64,000 nucleotides of DNA from Streptomyces gilvus (GCF_022513565.1 NZ_JAKWBE010000014.1:1-64000), one strand, 5' to 3'; positions 33,363-42,745 are shown, counted from the first letter of the stretch. A program made the numbers and translations. The notes: generated by a model not told the origin, from the letters alone.

Positions 33363-33400
33363 CGGTCAATAGATCGATCAGAAGAAAATAAAGCGGTCAA
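33363..33400 (-). promoter_or_regulatory. Direct repeats upstream of the sugar operon
   Basis: CGGTCAA occurs at 33363-33369 and 33394-33400, three helical turns apart, flanking the palindrome GATCGATC (33372-33379). The region lies between the binding-protein start and the end of the regulator gene, a likely operator for the DeoR/LacI hybrid. A related CGTTTGA lies near 34550 ahead of the regulator itself. Confidence 0.4.
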
Positions 33401-33439
33401 ACGCTCATCAGCGCCGACACGGCCCCTCGGGCCCCCGAG

Positions 33440-34522
33440 TCACAGGGCCCGCGTCGAGCCGCGCACCGTGAGGGTCGGCAGCAGTTCGACGCGCTGCACC
33501 GAGCGCGTCCCCTCGCCCCGGGTGCCGTCCAGGCGCCGCAGCAGCAGCTCCGCGGCCACCCGGCCGACCTCGCCCTTGGGCGGTGACACGGCCGTCAGCG
33601 GCGGGCTGCCGAGACCGGCCACCACGTCGTCGTAGGCGACGACCGAGCAGTCCTCGGGGACGCGCACACCGTTCTCGGCGAGCTGCTGCACCAGCATCAG
33701 CGCGTCCACGTCGCCGTGCAGGACGGCGGCCGTCGCGCCCGCCTTGCGCAACAGCGCGGCCAGGTCCGGCACATCGGTGGGCTGCTGGTCGAGGGCGCCG
33801 CGGGAGGAGCTCAGCGCCCAGGCCCACTCCTCGACCAGCGGGTGATCGCCGGCGATCTCGGTGAGCGCGGCGCGCAGGGTGCGGGCGGTGGGGCTGTCGT
33901 CGCGGGTCGCGAAGACCAGGCGCCGGTGGCCGAGACCGACCAGGTGCTCGACGGCGAGGTGGGCGCCGTACCAGTGGTCGGAGCAGACCGAGTCCATGGC
34001 GTGCAGGGCGCTGCCCTTCGGGGGGCGGCGCTCCATCAGCACGGCCGGCACGTCCAGCGCGGCGAGCCAGCGGTAGTCGTCCTTCTCCGCGACCGGGCTG
34101 CGCCAGCGGGGCGCGAGCAGCACCGCGCGGGCCCCGTCCGCGAGCGCCCGCTCCACCTGGGGGCGTTCGGCGCCGGGCACCTGCGGGGCGATGTGCAGGG
34201 CGACCCGCAGGCCGGCGGCGTCCAGGACGGTGCGGGCGCCGTGCAGGGCCTCGTAGAGGTAGGAGTGCCGCTCGGGCACCACCACGGCCACGGTGTCGCC
34301 CTCGCCTGCGGCGCGCTCGGGCAGTTCCTGGGCGGGCAGCGTGGAGCGGACCACGCCGTGGCCGCGCCGCAGCCTGCCCTCCCGGGTCAGCTCCTCGACG
34401 TCCCGGCGGACGGTCACCACCGACACCTGCAGTTCGGCGGCGAGGTCGGCGACCCGTGCCGTACCGCGTGCCTGCACCGCGGCGAGGATCCGCCGCCGCC
34501 TGAGATCGACCGGCTCACGCAT
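33440..34522 (-). CDS. DeoR-HTH / LacI-sensor hybrid regulator
   Basis: A 360-residue regulator joining a DeoR-type helix-turn-helix (RRRRILAAVQARGTARVADLAAELQVSVVTVRRDVEELTREG, about 8-50) to a LacI-type periplasmic-binding-like sensor (about 75-355: HLVGLGHRRLVFATRD, CSVVAYDDV). Such hybrids are common in Streptomyces next to sugar operons. It probably represses the operon downstream and releases on binding the imported sugar. A short CTCGGG/CCCGAG hairpin (33426-33439) follows its stop. No ribosome oddity. Confidence 0.9.
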   Translation of the reverse strand: MREPVDLRRRRILAAVQARGTARVADLAAELQVSVVTVRRDVEELTREGRLRRGHGVVRSTLPAQELPERAAGEGDTVAVVVPERHSYLYEALHGARTVLDAAGLRVALHIAPQVPGAERPQVERALADGARAVLLAPRWRSPVAEKDDYRWLAALDVPAVLMERRPPKGSALHAMDSVCSDHWYGAHLAVEHLVGLGHRRLVFATRDDSPTARTLRAALTEIAGDHPLVEEWAWALSSSRGALDQQPTDVPDLAALLRKAGATAAVLHGDVDALMLVQQLAENGVRVPEDCSVVAYDDVVAGLGSPPLTAVSPPKGEVGRVAAELLLRRLDGTRGEGTRSVQRVELLPTLTVRGSTRAL

Positions 34523-34626
34523 ACGGCCTCCGCCCCGGGAATGTTCGTTTGAGCGATCCGGCCACCATCATACGATCGCCCGCGACCAGCACCATCCCCT
34601 GGAGCGACATGGCCTGCCTGTCCAGC

Positions 34627-34647
34627 CACCGCCCGCGACGGGCGGTG
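34627..34647 (-). terminator. Terminator after the DUF1360 gene
   Basis: CACCGCCCG (34627-34635) pairs perfectly with CGGGCGGTG (34639-34647) around a CGA loop. It lies about 110 nt beyond the stop of the - strand DUF1360 gene and before the regulator promoter. Confidence 0.6.
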
Positions 34648-34754
34648 TCGATCAGTGCGCGACAGGCGTCAGCGGCGACGACCCCGGCCTGGACGCCTCG
34701 GTCGTTCTCACCGTGCCGATGCCCCCTCGGGGCGACTTCCGGCCACGGCGGCCC

Positions 34755-35246
34755 TCACTCGACGCTCTGCTGGGTCCAGGTCCAGGCGTACTGCAGCCAG
34801 TCCGCCAGGGTCACCGCGCCCAGGCCCGCGCAGACCAGCCGGGTGGCCCGGGGGGCGGTGGTGTACCCGCAGACCAAGGCGCCGGCCGCCCAGACGGAGA
34901 CGCAGAACGGGCAGGACACCAGGTCACCCACGGCCCGGCGCACCCCCGTGCCGCGCGGCTCGTCGATGACCTCCGCGGCCTCGCCGTCCCCCTTGCGCTC
35001 GGTGAACGGCGCCCGCACAAAGCTGGTGATCCTGTCGTTGGCCAGCAGCCTGGAGACCTTGTAGGTGGCCGCTCCCATCAGGGCGACGTCCCACGGCGGC
35101 ACGTCCTGGGGCGGCCGCACGCCGCGTGCCCGGACCGCCGCGGTGAAGGCCGCGAGGCCGGTCGTGAAGGCGCCGGCGAGCACCGCGTACCCCGTCAAGG
35201 GGGTGTCGTCCCGATCGTCGTGGCGTGCGGTGTCGGCAGCAGTCAT
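34755..35246 (-). CDS. DUF1360 membrane protein
   Basis: A 163-residue protein of the DUF1360 family. It has a polar start and two to four hydrophobic segments (LTGYAVLAGAFTTGLAAFTAAV; VSCPFCVSVWAAGALVCGYTTA). The family pattern ALMGAATYKVSRLLANDRITSFVRAPFTE and CPFC are present. Function unknown. It stands alone between two terminators (34627-34647 and 35264-35306), so it is probably a single-gene unit. Confidence 0.8.
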   Translation of the reverse strand: MTAADTARHDDRDDTPLTGYAVLAGAFTTGLAAFTAAVRARGVRPPQDVPPWDVALMGAATYKVSRLLANDRITSFVRAPFTERKGDGEAAEVIDEPRGTGVRRAVGDLVSCPFCVSVWAAGALVCGYTTAPRATRLVCAGLGAVTLADWLQYAWTWTQQSVE

Positions 35247-35263
35247 GGCGCCCTCTCCTGCGG

Positions 35264-35306
35264 TTCCGATGGGCCGTACCGGGTTTCCCGATACGGCCCA
35301 TCGGAA
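35264..35306. terminator. Strong terminator between pyc and DUF1360
   Basis: TTCCGATGGGCCGTA (35264-35278) pairs perfectly with 35292-35306; one mismatch later the stem continues as CGGG-TTT-CCCG. It lies just beyond the pyc stop on the - strand and before the DUF1360 start, so it ends the pyc message. Confidence 0.85.
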
Positions 35307-35324
35307 TCGTCGCGAAGAAGGGCT

Positions 35325-38300
35325 TCAGCCGATCTCGACCAGCAGGTCGCCGCCCTCCACCTGCTGGATCCGGTTGATGGCGAGGCGGGTCACGCGGCCC
35401 GCCCTGGACGCGGTGATCGCGGCCTCCATCTTCATCGCCTCGATGGTGGCCACGGTCGCCCCGGCGTCCACCTCGTCGCCCTCGGCGACCGCGAGGGTGA
35501 CCACACCGGCGAACGGCGCGGCGACATGGCCGGCGTTGCCCCGGTCGGCCTTCTCGGTGGCCGGGATGTCGGAGGCTGCGGACGTGTCCCGCACCTGGAT
35601 GGGCCGGAGCTGCCCGTTCAGGGTCGACATCACCGTGCGCATACCGCGCTCGTCGGCCTCGCCGACCGCCTCCAGCTCGATCAGCAGCCGCACGCCCGGT
35701 TCCAGGTCGACGGAGTACTCCTTGCCCGGGCGCAGACCGTAGAAGAAGTCCTTGCTGTCCAGGACGCTGGTGTCGCCGTAGGCGGCGCGGTGGGCCTCGT
35801 ACTCCCGCGTCGGGCCGGGGAACAGGAGGCGGTTGAGGGTGGCGCGGGGCTCCTTGGCCAGGCCCTCACGGTCCTCCGGCGTCAGCTGCTGCACCGGCTT
35901 GGCCGGGCCGCGCCCCTCGAGCGCCTTGCTGCGGAAGGGCTCGGGCCAGCCGCCGGGCGGGGTGCCCAGTTCACCGCGGAGGAAGCCGATGACCGAGTCG
36001 GGGATGTCGTAGCGGTTGGGGGCCGCCTCGAAGTCCTCGGGGGTGACGCCCGCGCCGACGAGGTGCAGGGCGAGGTCGCCGACCACCTTGGAGGACGGGG
36101 TGACCTTGACCAGCCGGCCCAGGATGCGGTCGGCGGCCGCGTACAGGTCCTCGATCTCCTCGAAGCGGTCGCCGAGACCGAGCGCGACGGCCTGGGTGCG
36201 CAGGTTGGAGAGCTGCCCGCCGGGGATCTCGTGGTGGTAGACGCGCCCGGTCGGGGAGGCGAGGCCCGCCTCGAAGGGGGCGTAGATCTTGCGGACGCTC
36301 TCCCAGTACGGCTCCAGGTCGCCGACCGCCTGCAGGTCCAGGCCGGTGGGCCGGTCGGAGTGGTCGGTCGCGGCGACGATCGCAGACAGGGAGGGCTGGG
36401 AGGTCGTACCGGCCATGGAGGCGACCGCGCCGTCCACCGCGTCCGCGCCCGCCTGGATCGCGGCCAGGTAGGTGCCGAGCTGGCCGCCCGCCGTGTCGTG
36501 GGTGTGCAGGTGCACCGGCAGGTCGAACTCGCGGCGCAGCGCGGAGACGAGCTTGGCGGCGGCCGGGGCGCGCAGCAGGCCGGCCATGTCCTTGACCGCC
36601 AGGACGTGGGCGCCGGCCTCGACGATCTGCTCGGCGAGGCGCAGGTAGTAGTCGAGCGTGTAGAGGCGCTCGTTCGGGTCGGACAGGTCCGAGGTGTAGC
36701 AGAGGGCGACCTCGGCGACGGCGGTGCCGGTCTCACGGACGGCGTCGATGGCGGGGCGCATCTGGCCGACGTCGTTGAGGGCGTCGAAGATGCGGAAGAT
36801 GTCGATGCCGGTGGCCGCGGCCTCCTGCACGAAGGCGTCGGTCACCTCGGTCGGGTACGGGGTGTAGCCGACGGTGTTGCGGCCGCGGAGCAGCATCTGC
36901 AGACAGATGTTGGGCACGGCCTCGCGCAGGGCGGCCAGCCGCTCCCAGGGGTCCTCGGCGAGGAAGCGCAGCGCGACGTCGTAGGTGGCGCCGCCCCAGC
37001 ACTCCAGGGAGAGCAGCTCGGGCAGGGTGCGGGCGACGACGGGCGCGACGGCGAGCAGGTCCTTGGTGCGCACCCGGGTGGCGAGCAGCGACTGGTGGGC
37101 GTCGCGGAAGGTGGTGTCGGTGATGCCGATGGTCGGCGACTCGCGCAGCCATCGGGCGAAGCCCTCGGGGCCGAGCTCCACGAGCTTCTGGCGGGAGCCG
37201 GCGGGCGGCTCGCCCTCGGACAGCGGGGGCAACTTGGTGGTCGGCTCGATCAGGTCGGGACGCTCGCCGTGCGGCTTGTTGACCGTGACGTCGGCGAGGT
37301 AGGTCAGCAGCTTGGTGCCCCGGTCCGCCGAGGAACGCGCCGTCAGCAGATGCGGGCGCTCCTCGATGAACGAGGTCGTCACCCGCCCCGCCTGGAAGTC
37401 CGGGTCGTCCAGCACCGCCTGCAGGAAGGGGATGTTGGTGGCCACACCGCGGATGCGGAACTCGGCGACGGCACGCCGGGCCCGTCCGATGGCGGCCTTG
37501 AAGTCCCGGCCCCGGCAGGTGAGTTTCACCAGCATGGAGTCGAAGTGCGCGCTGATCTCCGTACCGGCGTGGGTGGTTCCGCCGTCGAGGCGGATTCCGG
37601 AGCCGCCGGGCGAGCGGTAGGCGCTGATGCGGCCGGTGTCGGGGCGGAAGCCGTTGGCGGGGTCCTCGGTGGTGATACGGCACTGCAGGGCCGCGCCGTG
37701 CAGCTTCACCGTCTCCTGGGACAGGCCGAGGTCGGCGAGGGTCTGGCCGGAGGCGATGCGCAGCTGGGCCTGGACCAGGTCGACGTCGGTGACCTCCTCG
37801 GTGACCGTGTGCTCGACCTGGATGCGCGGGTTCATCTCGATGAAGACGTGGTTGCCGTCCCGGTCGAGGAGGAACTCGACGGTGCCGGCGTTGCGGTAGC
37901 CGATCTCGCGGGCGAAGCGGACGGCGTCGGCGCAGATGCGGTCGCGCAGGGCCGGGTCCAGGTTGGGCGCCGGGGCCAGCTCGATGACCTTCTGGTGGCG
38001 GCGCTGGAGGGAGCAGTCGCGCTCGAAGAGGTGGATGACGTTGCCCTCGCCGTCGGCGAGGATCTGCACCTCGATGTGGCGGGGGTCGACGACGGCCTTC
38101 TCCAGGAAGACGGTCGGGTCGCCGAACGCGGACGCGGCCTCACGGGAGGCGGCCTCGATGGACTCGCGCAGCGCGGCCGGGTCCTCGACCCGGCGCATGC
38201 CACGGCCGCCACCGCCGGCGACGGCCTTCACGAACACCGGGAAGCCGATCTCCTCGGCCGCGCGCACCAGCTCGTCGACGTCGTTGGAGGGCTGGGAGGA

Positions 38301-38699
38301 GCCGAGCACCGGGACGCCGGCCGCGCGGGCGGCGGCGACGGCACGGGCCTTGTTGCCGGTCAGCTCCAGGGTCTGCGCGCTGGGCCCGACGAAGGTGATG
38401 CCCGCGTCCTCGCAGGCCTTGGCCAGCTCCGGGTTCTCCGACAGGAAGCCGTAGCCGGGGTAGACGGCGTCGGCGCCGGCCTTGCGGGCCGCACGGACGA
38501 TCTCCTCCACCGACAGATAGGCCCGCACGGGATGGCCGGGCTGGCCGATCTCGTACGCCTCGTCGGCTTTGAGCCGGTGCAGCGAGTTGCGGTCCTCGTG
38601 CGGGAAGACGGCGACCGTCCTGGCACCCAGCTCGTAGCCGGCACGGAATGCCCTGATCGCGATCTCACCACGGTTGGCGACCAGCACCTTGCGGAACAT
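35325..38699 (-). CDS. pyc: Pyruvate carboxylase
   Basis: A 1124-residue biotin enzyme making oxaloacetate from pyruvate, bicarbonate and ATP. Domains in order: biotin carboxylase (about 1-450; VANRGEIAIRAFRAG, GGGGRGMRRV), carboxyltransferase (about 520-800; DTTFRDAHQSLLATR, with KDMAGLL), the PYC/OADA domain (to about 1010), and a C-terminal biotin carrier (about 1055-1124) whose biotin lysine is in EAMKMEA. Length is normal for the one-chain form. I chose the ATG at 38699 with GGGAG five bases ahead. It is a single-gene unit ended by a strong hairpin, and supplies the TCA cycle. Confidence 0.95.
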   Translation of the reverse strand: MFRKVLVANRGEIAIRAFRAGYELGARTVAVFPHEDRNSLHRLKADEAYEIGQPGHPVRAYLSVEEIVRAARKAGADAVYPGYGFLSENPELAKACEDAGITFVGPSAQTLELTGNKARAVAAARAAGVPVLGSSQPSNDVDELVRAAEEIGFPVFVKAVAGGGGRGMRRVEDPAALRESIEAASREAASAFGDPTVFLEKAVVDPRHIEVQILADGEGNVIHLFERDCSLQRRHQKVIELAPAPNLDPALRDRICADAVRFAREIGYRNAGTVEFLLDRDGNHVFIEMNPRIQVEHTVTEEVTDVDLVQAQLRIASGQTLADLGLSQETVKLHGAALQCRITTEDPANGFRPDTGRISAYRSPGGSGIRLDGGTTHAGTEISAHFDSMLVKLTCRGRDFKAAIGRARRAVAEFRIRGVATNIPFLQAVLDDPDFQAGRVTTSFIEERPHLLTARSSADRGTKLLTYLADVTVNKPHGERPDLIEPTTKLPPLSEGEPPAGSRQKLVELGPEGFARWLRESPTIGITDTTFRDAHQSLLATRVRTKDLLAVAPVVARTLPELLSLECWGGATYDVALRFLAEDPWERLAALREAVPNICLQMLLRGRNTVGYTPYPTEVTDAFVQEAAATGIDIFRIFDALNDVGQMRPAIDAVRETGTAVAEVALCYTSDLSDPNERLYTLDYYLRLAEQIVEAGAHVLAVKDMAGLLRAPAAAKLVSALRREFDLPVHLHTHDTAGGQLGTYLAAIQAGADAVDGAVASMAGTTSQPSLSAIVAATDHSDRPTGLDLQAVGDLEPYWESVRKIYAPFEAGLASPTGRVYHHEIPGGQLSNLRTQAVALGLGDRFEEIEDLYAAADRILGRLVKVTPSSKVVGDLALHLVGAGVTPEDFEAAPNRYDIPDSVIGFLRGELGTPPGGWPEPFRSKALEGRGPAKPVQQLTPEDREGLAKEPRATLNRLLFPGPTREYEAHRAAYGDTSVLDSKDFFYGLRPGKEYSVDLEPGVRLLIELEAVGEADERGMRTVMSTLNGQLRPIQVRDTSAASDIPATEKADRGNAGHVAAPFAGVVTLAVAEGDEVDAGATVATIEAMKMEAAITASRAGRVTRLAINRIQQVEGGDLLVEIG

Positions 38700-38777
38700 C
38701 GCCGCTCCCTTCAGCCTGCCGATGACGTCCCCCATGGTGTCGGTGACATGCCTGGATGGCCATGTGAGGCGGGCCAC

Positions 38778-39610
38778 TCAAGGGGTGATTTTCGGCGTCG
38801 CCGTGCTGATCTCCGCCGCGGCCTTCTCGATGGCTTCCCGGATCCGGCTGTAGGTGCCGCACCGGCAGACGCTCTCGATGCCGTCGATGTCGGCGTCCGT
38901 GGGGCGGGCTGTCCGCTTCAGCAGGGCGACCGCGGCCATGATCTGACCCGGCTGGCAGAAGCCGCACTGGGCGAGGTCGCGCTCCAGCCACGCCTGCTGC
39001 ACGGGGTACAGGGTGTCGCCGTCGGCCAGGACCTCGATGGTGGTGACCCTCCGGCCCGCGCAGTCCTCGACCCTGACGACGCAGGGCTGGATCTCGTCGC
39101 CGTCGAGGTGGCTGGTGCAGGCGCGGCAGACGCCGGGTGTGCAGGCTCCGGGCGGGCAGGTGCCGGCGGTGCGCGGCCGCCGTCACCAGCCTCGCGCGGG
39201 CCGTGGCGGCGAGCCGGCGTGCGGGGTCGTAGAGCGACCGGACGGAACTGGAGCCGCCGGAAGACTGGTTGCCCTTGGCACGGGCGTCCGCCAGGGGGAT
39301 GTCGACGTCGGCGAGCCGGGCGTCCAGCTCCTCGGCGATCATCATGGCGACGGCGGTGGTGACGCCCTGGCCCACCTCGACCCGGGGCAGCCGCACGACC
39401 ACCCGGTTCGCCTGGGTGACCTCCAGGACCAGCAGCTCGTCGTCGTCACCGGCGGCCACCGCGCCGGCGGACTCGGAGCCCCGTGCCCTGGAGGTGTCGC
39501 AGGCGAGCGGGGCGGCGACGGTGAGGGTGGCGGCGGACAGGGAGTAGACCCTGAACCTGCGGCGGGAGACCGCGCGGGGTTCGGGAGGGGAGGACTCGAC
39601 GCGGTCCAAC
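38778..39610 (-). pseudogene. Fused remnant of an isoquinoline-oxidoreductase-type molybdoenzyme
   Basis: Two broken halves meet here. From 39610 (TTG, GAGGAG ahead) the frame opens RRRFRVYSLSAATLTVAAPLACD and NRVVVRLPRVEVGQGVTTAVAMM: the start of a molybdopterin-binding large subunit (IorB type, normally about 700 residues). Near 39190 it stops matching. In another frame the sequence then reads CTPGVCRACTSHLDGDEIQPC and ERDLAQCGFCQPGQIM...VCRCGTYSRI: the later part of the [2Fe-2S] small subunit (IorA type), without its first 40 or so residues. A deletion of roughly 2 kb that removed most of the large subunit and the front of the small one explains this. No function is expected. Confidence 0.75.
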
Positions 39611-39750
39611 GGACACTCCTCGGGTGCGTCGCCCACTACGTCAACCGGTGGGAGGGGGCGGCCGTTCTGCGGGTTGCCCGAGAGGTACGTACGCAGGCGT
39701 CCCCCGGGGGTGCAACCCTCTCGCAACCTCCGGTGTGCTGCCCTGGCCCC

Positions 39751-40110
39751 ATGGACGAGGAGACCCCGCGTGTCGAGCTCACCCCCGCGGCCGCCGACCT
39801 GCTGCGCCGACTGCGGGCCACGCACGGACCGCTGATGTTCCACCAGTCCGGCGGCTGCTGCGACGGCAGCGCGCCCATGTGCTACCCGGACGGCGAGTTC
39901 CGCACCGGCGGCTCGGACGTGCTGCTGGCGGAGCTGGAGGTCGAGGGCGTGCCGGAGCCGGTGACGTTCTGGATGGCGCGAAGCCAGTACGAGGCCTGGA
40001 GCCACACCCGGCTGATCGTGGACGTCGTGGCGGGCCGCGGCAGCGGTTTCTCGCTGGAGGCACCCGAGGGGGTGCGTTTTCTCACCCGTTCTCGTGTAGT
40101 CGACGCCTAG
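39751..40110 (+). CDS. DUF779 family protein
   Basis: A 119-residue protein of the DUF779 family. Conserved blocks are MFHQSGGCCDGSAPMCYP, with three cysteines, ARSQYEAWSHTRLIVDVV and GRGSGFSLEAPEGVRFLTRS. Relatives are often encoded near aldehyde dehydrogenases; none is adjacent here. The cysteine cluster suggests metal or redox binding, but the role is not established. No ribosome site precedes the ATG, so the message may be leaderless. Confidence 0.85.
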   Translation: MDEETPRVELTPAAADLLRRLRATHGPLMFHQSGGCCDGSAPMCYPDGEFRTGGSDVLLAELEVEGVPEPVTFWMARSQYEAWSHTRLIVDVVAGRGSGFSLEAPEGVRFLTRSRVVDA

Positions 40111-40185
40111 CCACCCCGCCGGTCCTCGTCTTCTGCTGCACTTCCTTTGTTGTTCCGGGCAGTTGACGAGACCTCAGGGGACAGT

Positions 40186-41433
40186 GTGACGCATCGTCAG
40201 AGGCGTTTTCCGGCAGGCGGATCCCACAGATCCGTACTCGCTCTTCTCACGGCGTTCGGCGCGCTGGCCGGTGCCGCCCTGGTGGGGGCGGCACCGGCCG
40301 GCGCCGTACCCGCCGGCACCGTGGTCGCGAAGGGCGTCACCTACCGGCAGTTCGACATCCAGGGGGCGAAGGGGCGCACCCGCGCCCATCTGGTGACCGT
40401 CGACCTGCGCGACACACACGTCCGGCTCGACCTGCTGTACCCGGGCGCGGTGGCCGCCAGGGCACCCGTCTCCCGGCTCGCCGACGCGCAGGGCGCGGTC
40501 GCGGGCGTCAACGGCGACTTCTTCAACATCGCCGAGACCCAGCACCCGGGCGTCGAGGCCACCGGCTCCACGGACGGACCGGCGATCGCGCACGGTCGCC
40601 CGCTGAAGGCGTCCGTGCCGGACGGCCAGCGCTTCGGCCCGGCGCTGCCGCCCGGCACCATTACCGGGGACGTGCTCGGGGTGGGCACCGACCGCAGGGC
40701 CCGACTGGACCACCTGACCCTCCAGGGGACGGTCCGCACACCGGTGGGGCGCCTGCCGCTCGGCGGGTTCAACCAGTTCGCGCTGCCGGTGAACTCGGTC
40801 GGCGCGTTCACCTCGGACTGGGGCGGCGTCTCCCGGGTGCGCGCCACCTGCGGCACGGACACCGACCGGGCGGCCGCGTGCAGCACGGACACCTACGAGG
40901 TGACGGTCCGGCACGGCCGGGTGGTGTCGACGGCGACCGCGCCCGGCGCGGGCCCCATCGCGGCAGGCAGCACGGTCCTGGTCGGCCGGGAGACGGGCGC
41001 GGACCGGCTGCGCAGGCTCGTGAAGGGCGAGCGGGTGACGGTGACGCACCGTCTGGTCGGGGCCACGTCCAGGATCCCGTACCGCTTCGCCCTCGGCGGC
41101 TACCCGGTGCTCAGGGGCGGACGGCCGGTGACCGGGCTGGACGACAGCACGGCGGCCGTGCGGACGGCCGTCGGCATCGCGGACGGCGGCAGACGGGTCC
41201 TGCTGTTCGCCCTCGACGGCGCGCCCAGGTACCGCAAGGGCCTGACGATCGCCGAAGTGGCCTCCGAGCTGCGGGCGTTGGGCTCGGTGGACGCCTTCAG
41301 CCTGGACGGCGGCGGCTCGACGACGTTGGTCGCCCGGGCACCGGGAGCGAGCGGCGTGACCGTACGCAACCATCCGTCCGGCGGCGCGGAGCGCCCGGTC
41401 CCCAACGGCATCGGGGTCTTCCTCGCGCGGTGA
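40186..41433 (+). CDS. Secreted phosphodiester glycosidase family protein (NAGPA domain)
   Basis: A 415-residue exported protein with a signal peptide (basic QRRFPAGGSHRS, hydrophobic VLALLTAFGALAGAALVG, APAGA cleavage area). The mature part carries the NAGPA/DUF2233 domain of N-acetylglucosamine-1-phosphodiester alpha-N-acetylglucosaminidases: AGVNGDFFNI, RTAVGIADGGRRVLLFALDG, DAFSLDGGGSTTLVAR. Bacterial members are thought to work on cell-surface or exopolysaccharide glycans. I chose the GTG at 40186, preceded by AGGGGA; earlier starts would bury the signal peptide. It is followed by a convergent small membrane-protein gene. Confidence 0.88.
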   Translation: MTHRQRRFPAGGSHRSVLALLTAFGALAGAALVGAAPAGAVPAGTVVAKGVTYRQFDIQGAKGRTRAHLVTVDLRDTHVRLDLLYPGAVAARAPVSRLADAQGAVAGVNGDFFNIAETQHPGVEATGSTDGPAIAHGRPLKASVPDGQRFGPALPPGTITGDVLGVGTDRRARLDHLTLQGTVRTPVGRLPLGGFNQFALPVNSVGAFTSDWGGVSRVRATCGTDTDRAAACSTDTYEVTVRHGRVVSTATAPGAGPIAAGSTVLVGRETGADRLRRLVKGERVTVTHRLVGATSRIPYRFALGGYPVLRGGRPVTGLDDSTAAVRTAVGIADGGRRVLLFALDGAPRYRKGLTIAEVASELRALGSVDAFSLDGGGSTTLVARAPGASGVTVRNHPSGGAERPVPNGIGVFLAR

Positions 41434-41445
41434 CCGCGCACGGCC

Positions 41446-41640
41446 TCACGGACGCAGGCTGCTGACGATGTCGGCGGTCGCCGTGAGGCCGCTGTGGATG
41501 GTGGGCGCCATGCTGGTGCCGGCCAGGAAGAAGCCGAGCAGCATGCAGACCAGGGCGTGCGAGAACTTCAGCCCGCCGCTGCGCAGGAAGATCACCGCCA
41601 GGATCAGGAACAGCAGCACCACAGAGATGGAAATCGCCAT
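41446..41640 (-). CDS. Small membrane protein
   Basis: A 64-residue protein, almost entirely two hydrophobic helices (ISISVVLLFLILAVIFLRSG and ALVCMLLGFFLAGTSMAP) with a short polar tail. GGAGG lies six bases before the ATG. Similar tiny proteins are widespread in Streptomyces as far as I recall; the function is unknown. It sits alone on the - strand, convergent with the NAGPA gene. Confidence 0.8.
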   Translation of the reverse strand: MAISISVVLLFLILAVIFLRSGGLKFSHALVCMLLGFFLAGTSMAPTIHSGLTATADIVSSLRP

Positions 41641-41750
41641 CGTCAACCTCCTCCGCCACGCCGCACGCGCGGTTCGCGGCTTTCGGCCGTAAGTGTGGCG
41701 CAGCGGGGGGTTCGTCCGGGCGGCTGACCTGTCCTCCGAACGTGTGGTTC

Positions 41751-42614
41751 TCAGGCCGCCTTGTGGGTGTCCAGGAAGGACTCCAGTCCGGCGAGGTCGT
41801 CGGTGTTGACGTAGTCGACGCCGGCGGTGAGCAGTTCGGTCCTCAGCGCGTCCCGGGCGGGTCCGGCCAGGTCGGGGGTGTTCCAGAACCGCACCTTCTG
41901 CCCGGCCTTGTGCGCCTGGCCGATGATGCCGCGCAGCCTCCGCCGCTCGGCGTCGGGGAAGGCGCCCTCGCCCAGCCAGGTGAAGGTGAGCTGCCAGTTG
42001 TCGCTGACCAGCGGGACGAAGGAGGCGGGCGCCGGGGTGCCGAGGTCGGTGAGGCGGCCGTCGTAGAAGGCGCGGCGCACGCTCTGCGCCTCCATGGGGA
42101 CGCGGGCGGCCCGGTCGCCGGAGATGACGTTGGTGACCGCGCCGGGGTGGACACGTCCGTGGGCGTAGGTCGTGAACAAGTGCGGGTAGCGCCGCAGATG
42201 GCGGTCGAGTTCGAGGTAGGTCGAGGAGCCCTCGGTCTTGATGTCGATGAGCAGCTGCAGCGGCCGGCGCCAACCCCGGTACACGGAGCCGTGGTTGGCC
42301 TTGACGATGCGGGACAGCGGGTCGAGGTAGAGGGACTCCAGGGTGCGGGTCGGGTCGAGGTCGTCGACCGTGTGCCCGATCAGCAGCTGGTCGCCGACGA
42401 GGAAGATGTCGGCCTCGACGCTGCCGAACCGGTGGTCGAGCGCGTCGAAGAGGGGGCGGGGGTGCTCGTAGTCGTTGTGGGCGTGGGCGCGCCACAACGG
42501 GCGCCTGGTGTGCTCGCGTCCGTCCGCGAACGCGCTGCCGGCCGGCGGGGCGAGCACGGCGGCGAGCGTGGCGCCGAAGGTGGTGAGGGCTCTGCGGCGG
42601 GTGACGAGGGCCAT
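41751..42614 (-). CDS. Secreted PI-PLC/glycerophosphodiesterase-like protein
   Basis: A 287-residue exported protein. Its Tat-type signal peptide reads TRRRALTTFGATLAAVLAPPAGSAFA. The mature TIM-barrel part begins RAHAHNDYEHPRPLFDALDHRFGSVEADIFLV; this HNDYE opening is typical of a phosphatidylinositol-phosphodiesterase-like family. Acidic and histidine residues (EAD, GH, DIKTE) sit where the GDPD/PLC metal site is expected. It likely cleaves a phosphodiester lipid or its head group outside the cell. GGGAGG lies six bases before the ATG. Single-gene unit. Confidence 0.82.
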   Translation of the reverse strand: MALVTRRRALTTFGATLAAVLAPPAGSAFADGREHTRRPLWRAHAHNDYEHPRPLFDALDHRFGSVEADIFLVGDQLLIGHTVDDLDPTRTLESLYLDPLSRIVKANHGSVYRGWRRPLQLLIDIKTEGSSTYLELDRHLRRYPHLFTTYAHGRVHPGAVTNVISGDRAARVPMEAQSVRRAFYDGRLTDLGTPAPASFVPLVSDNWQLTFTWLGEGAFPDAERRRLRGIIGQAHKAGQKVRFWNTPDLAGPARDALRTELLTAGVDYVNTDDLAGLESFLDTHKAA

Positions 42615-42745
42615 GTTCTGCCTCCCTGTGGGGCGGGTCGGAACCACAGGGAGTATGAGGCGCGTTGGCACCCTATGAACCTGTACATGCCAGGAGTTGG
42701 CCGGACCGCCGTCACCCGTTCACTCCTTCGGCACGGGCACACGAA

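Noticed and set aside
33372..33379. GATCGATC as a methylation or origin signal
   Set aside because: A single eight-base palindrome in a promoter gap is more simply part of an operator.
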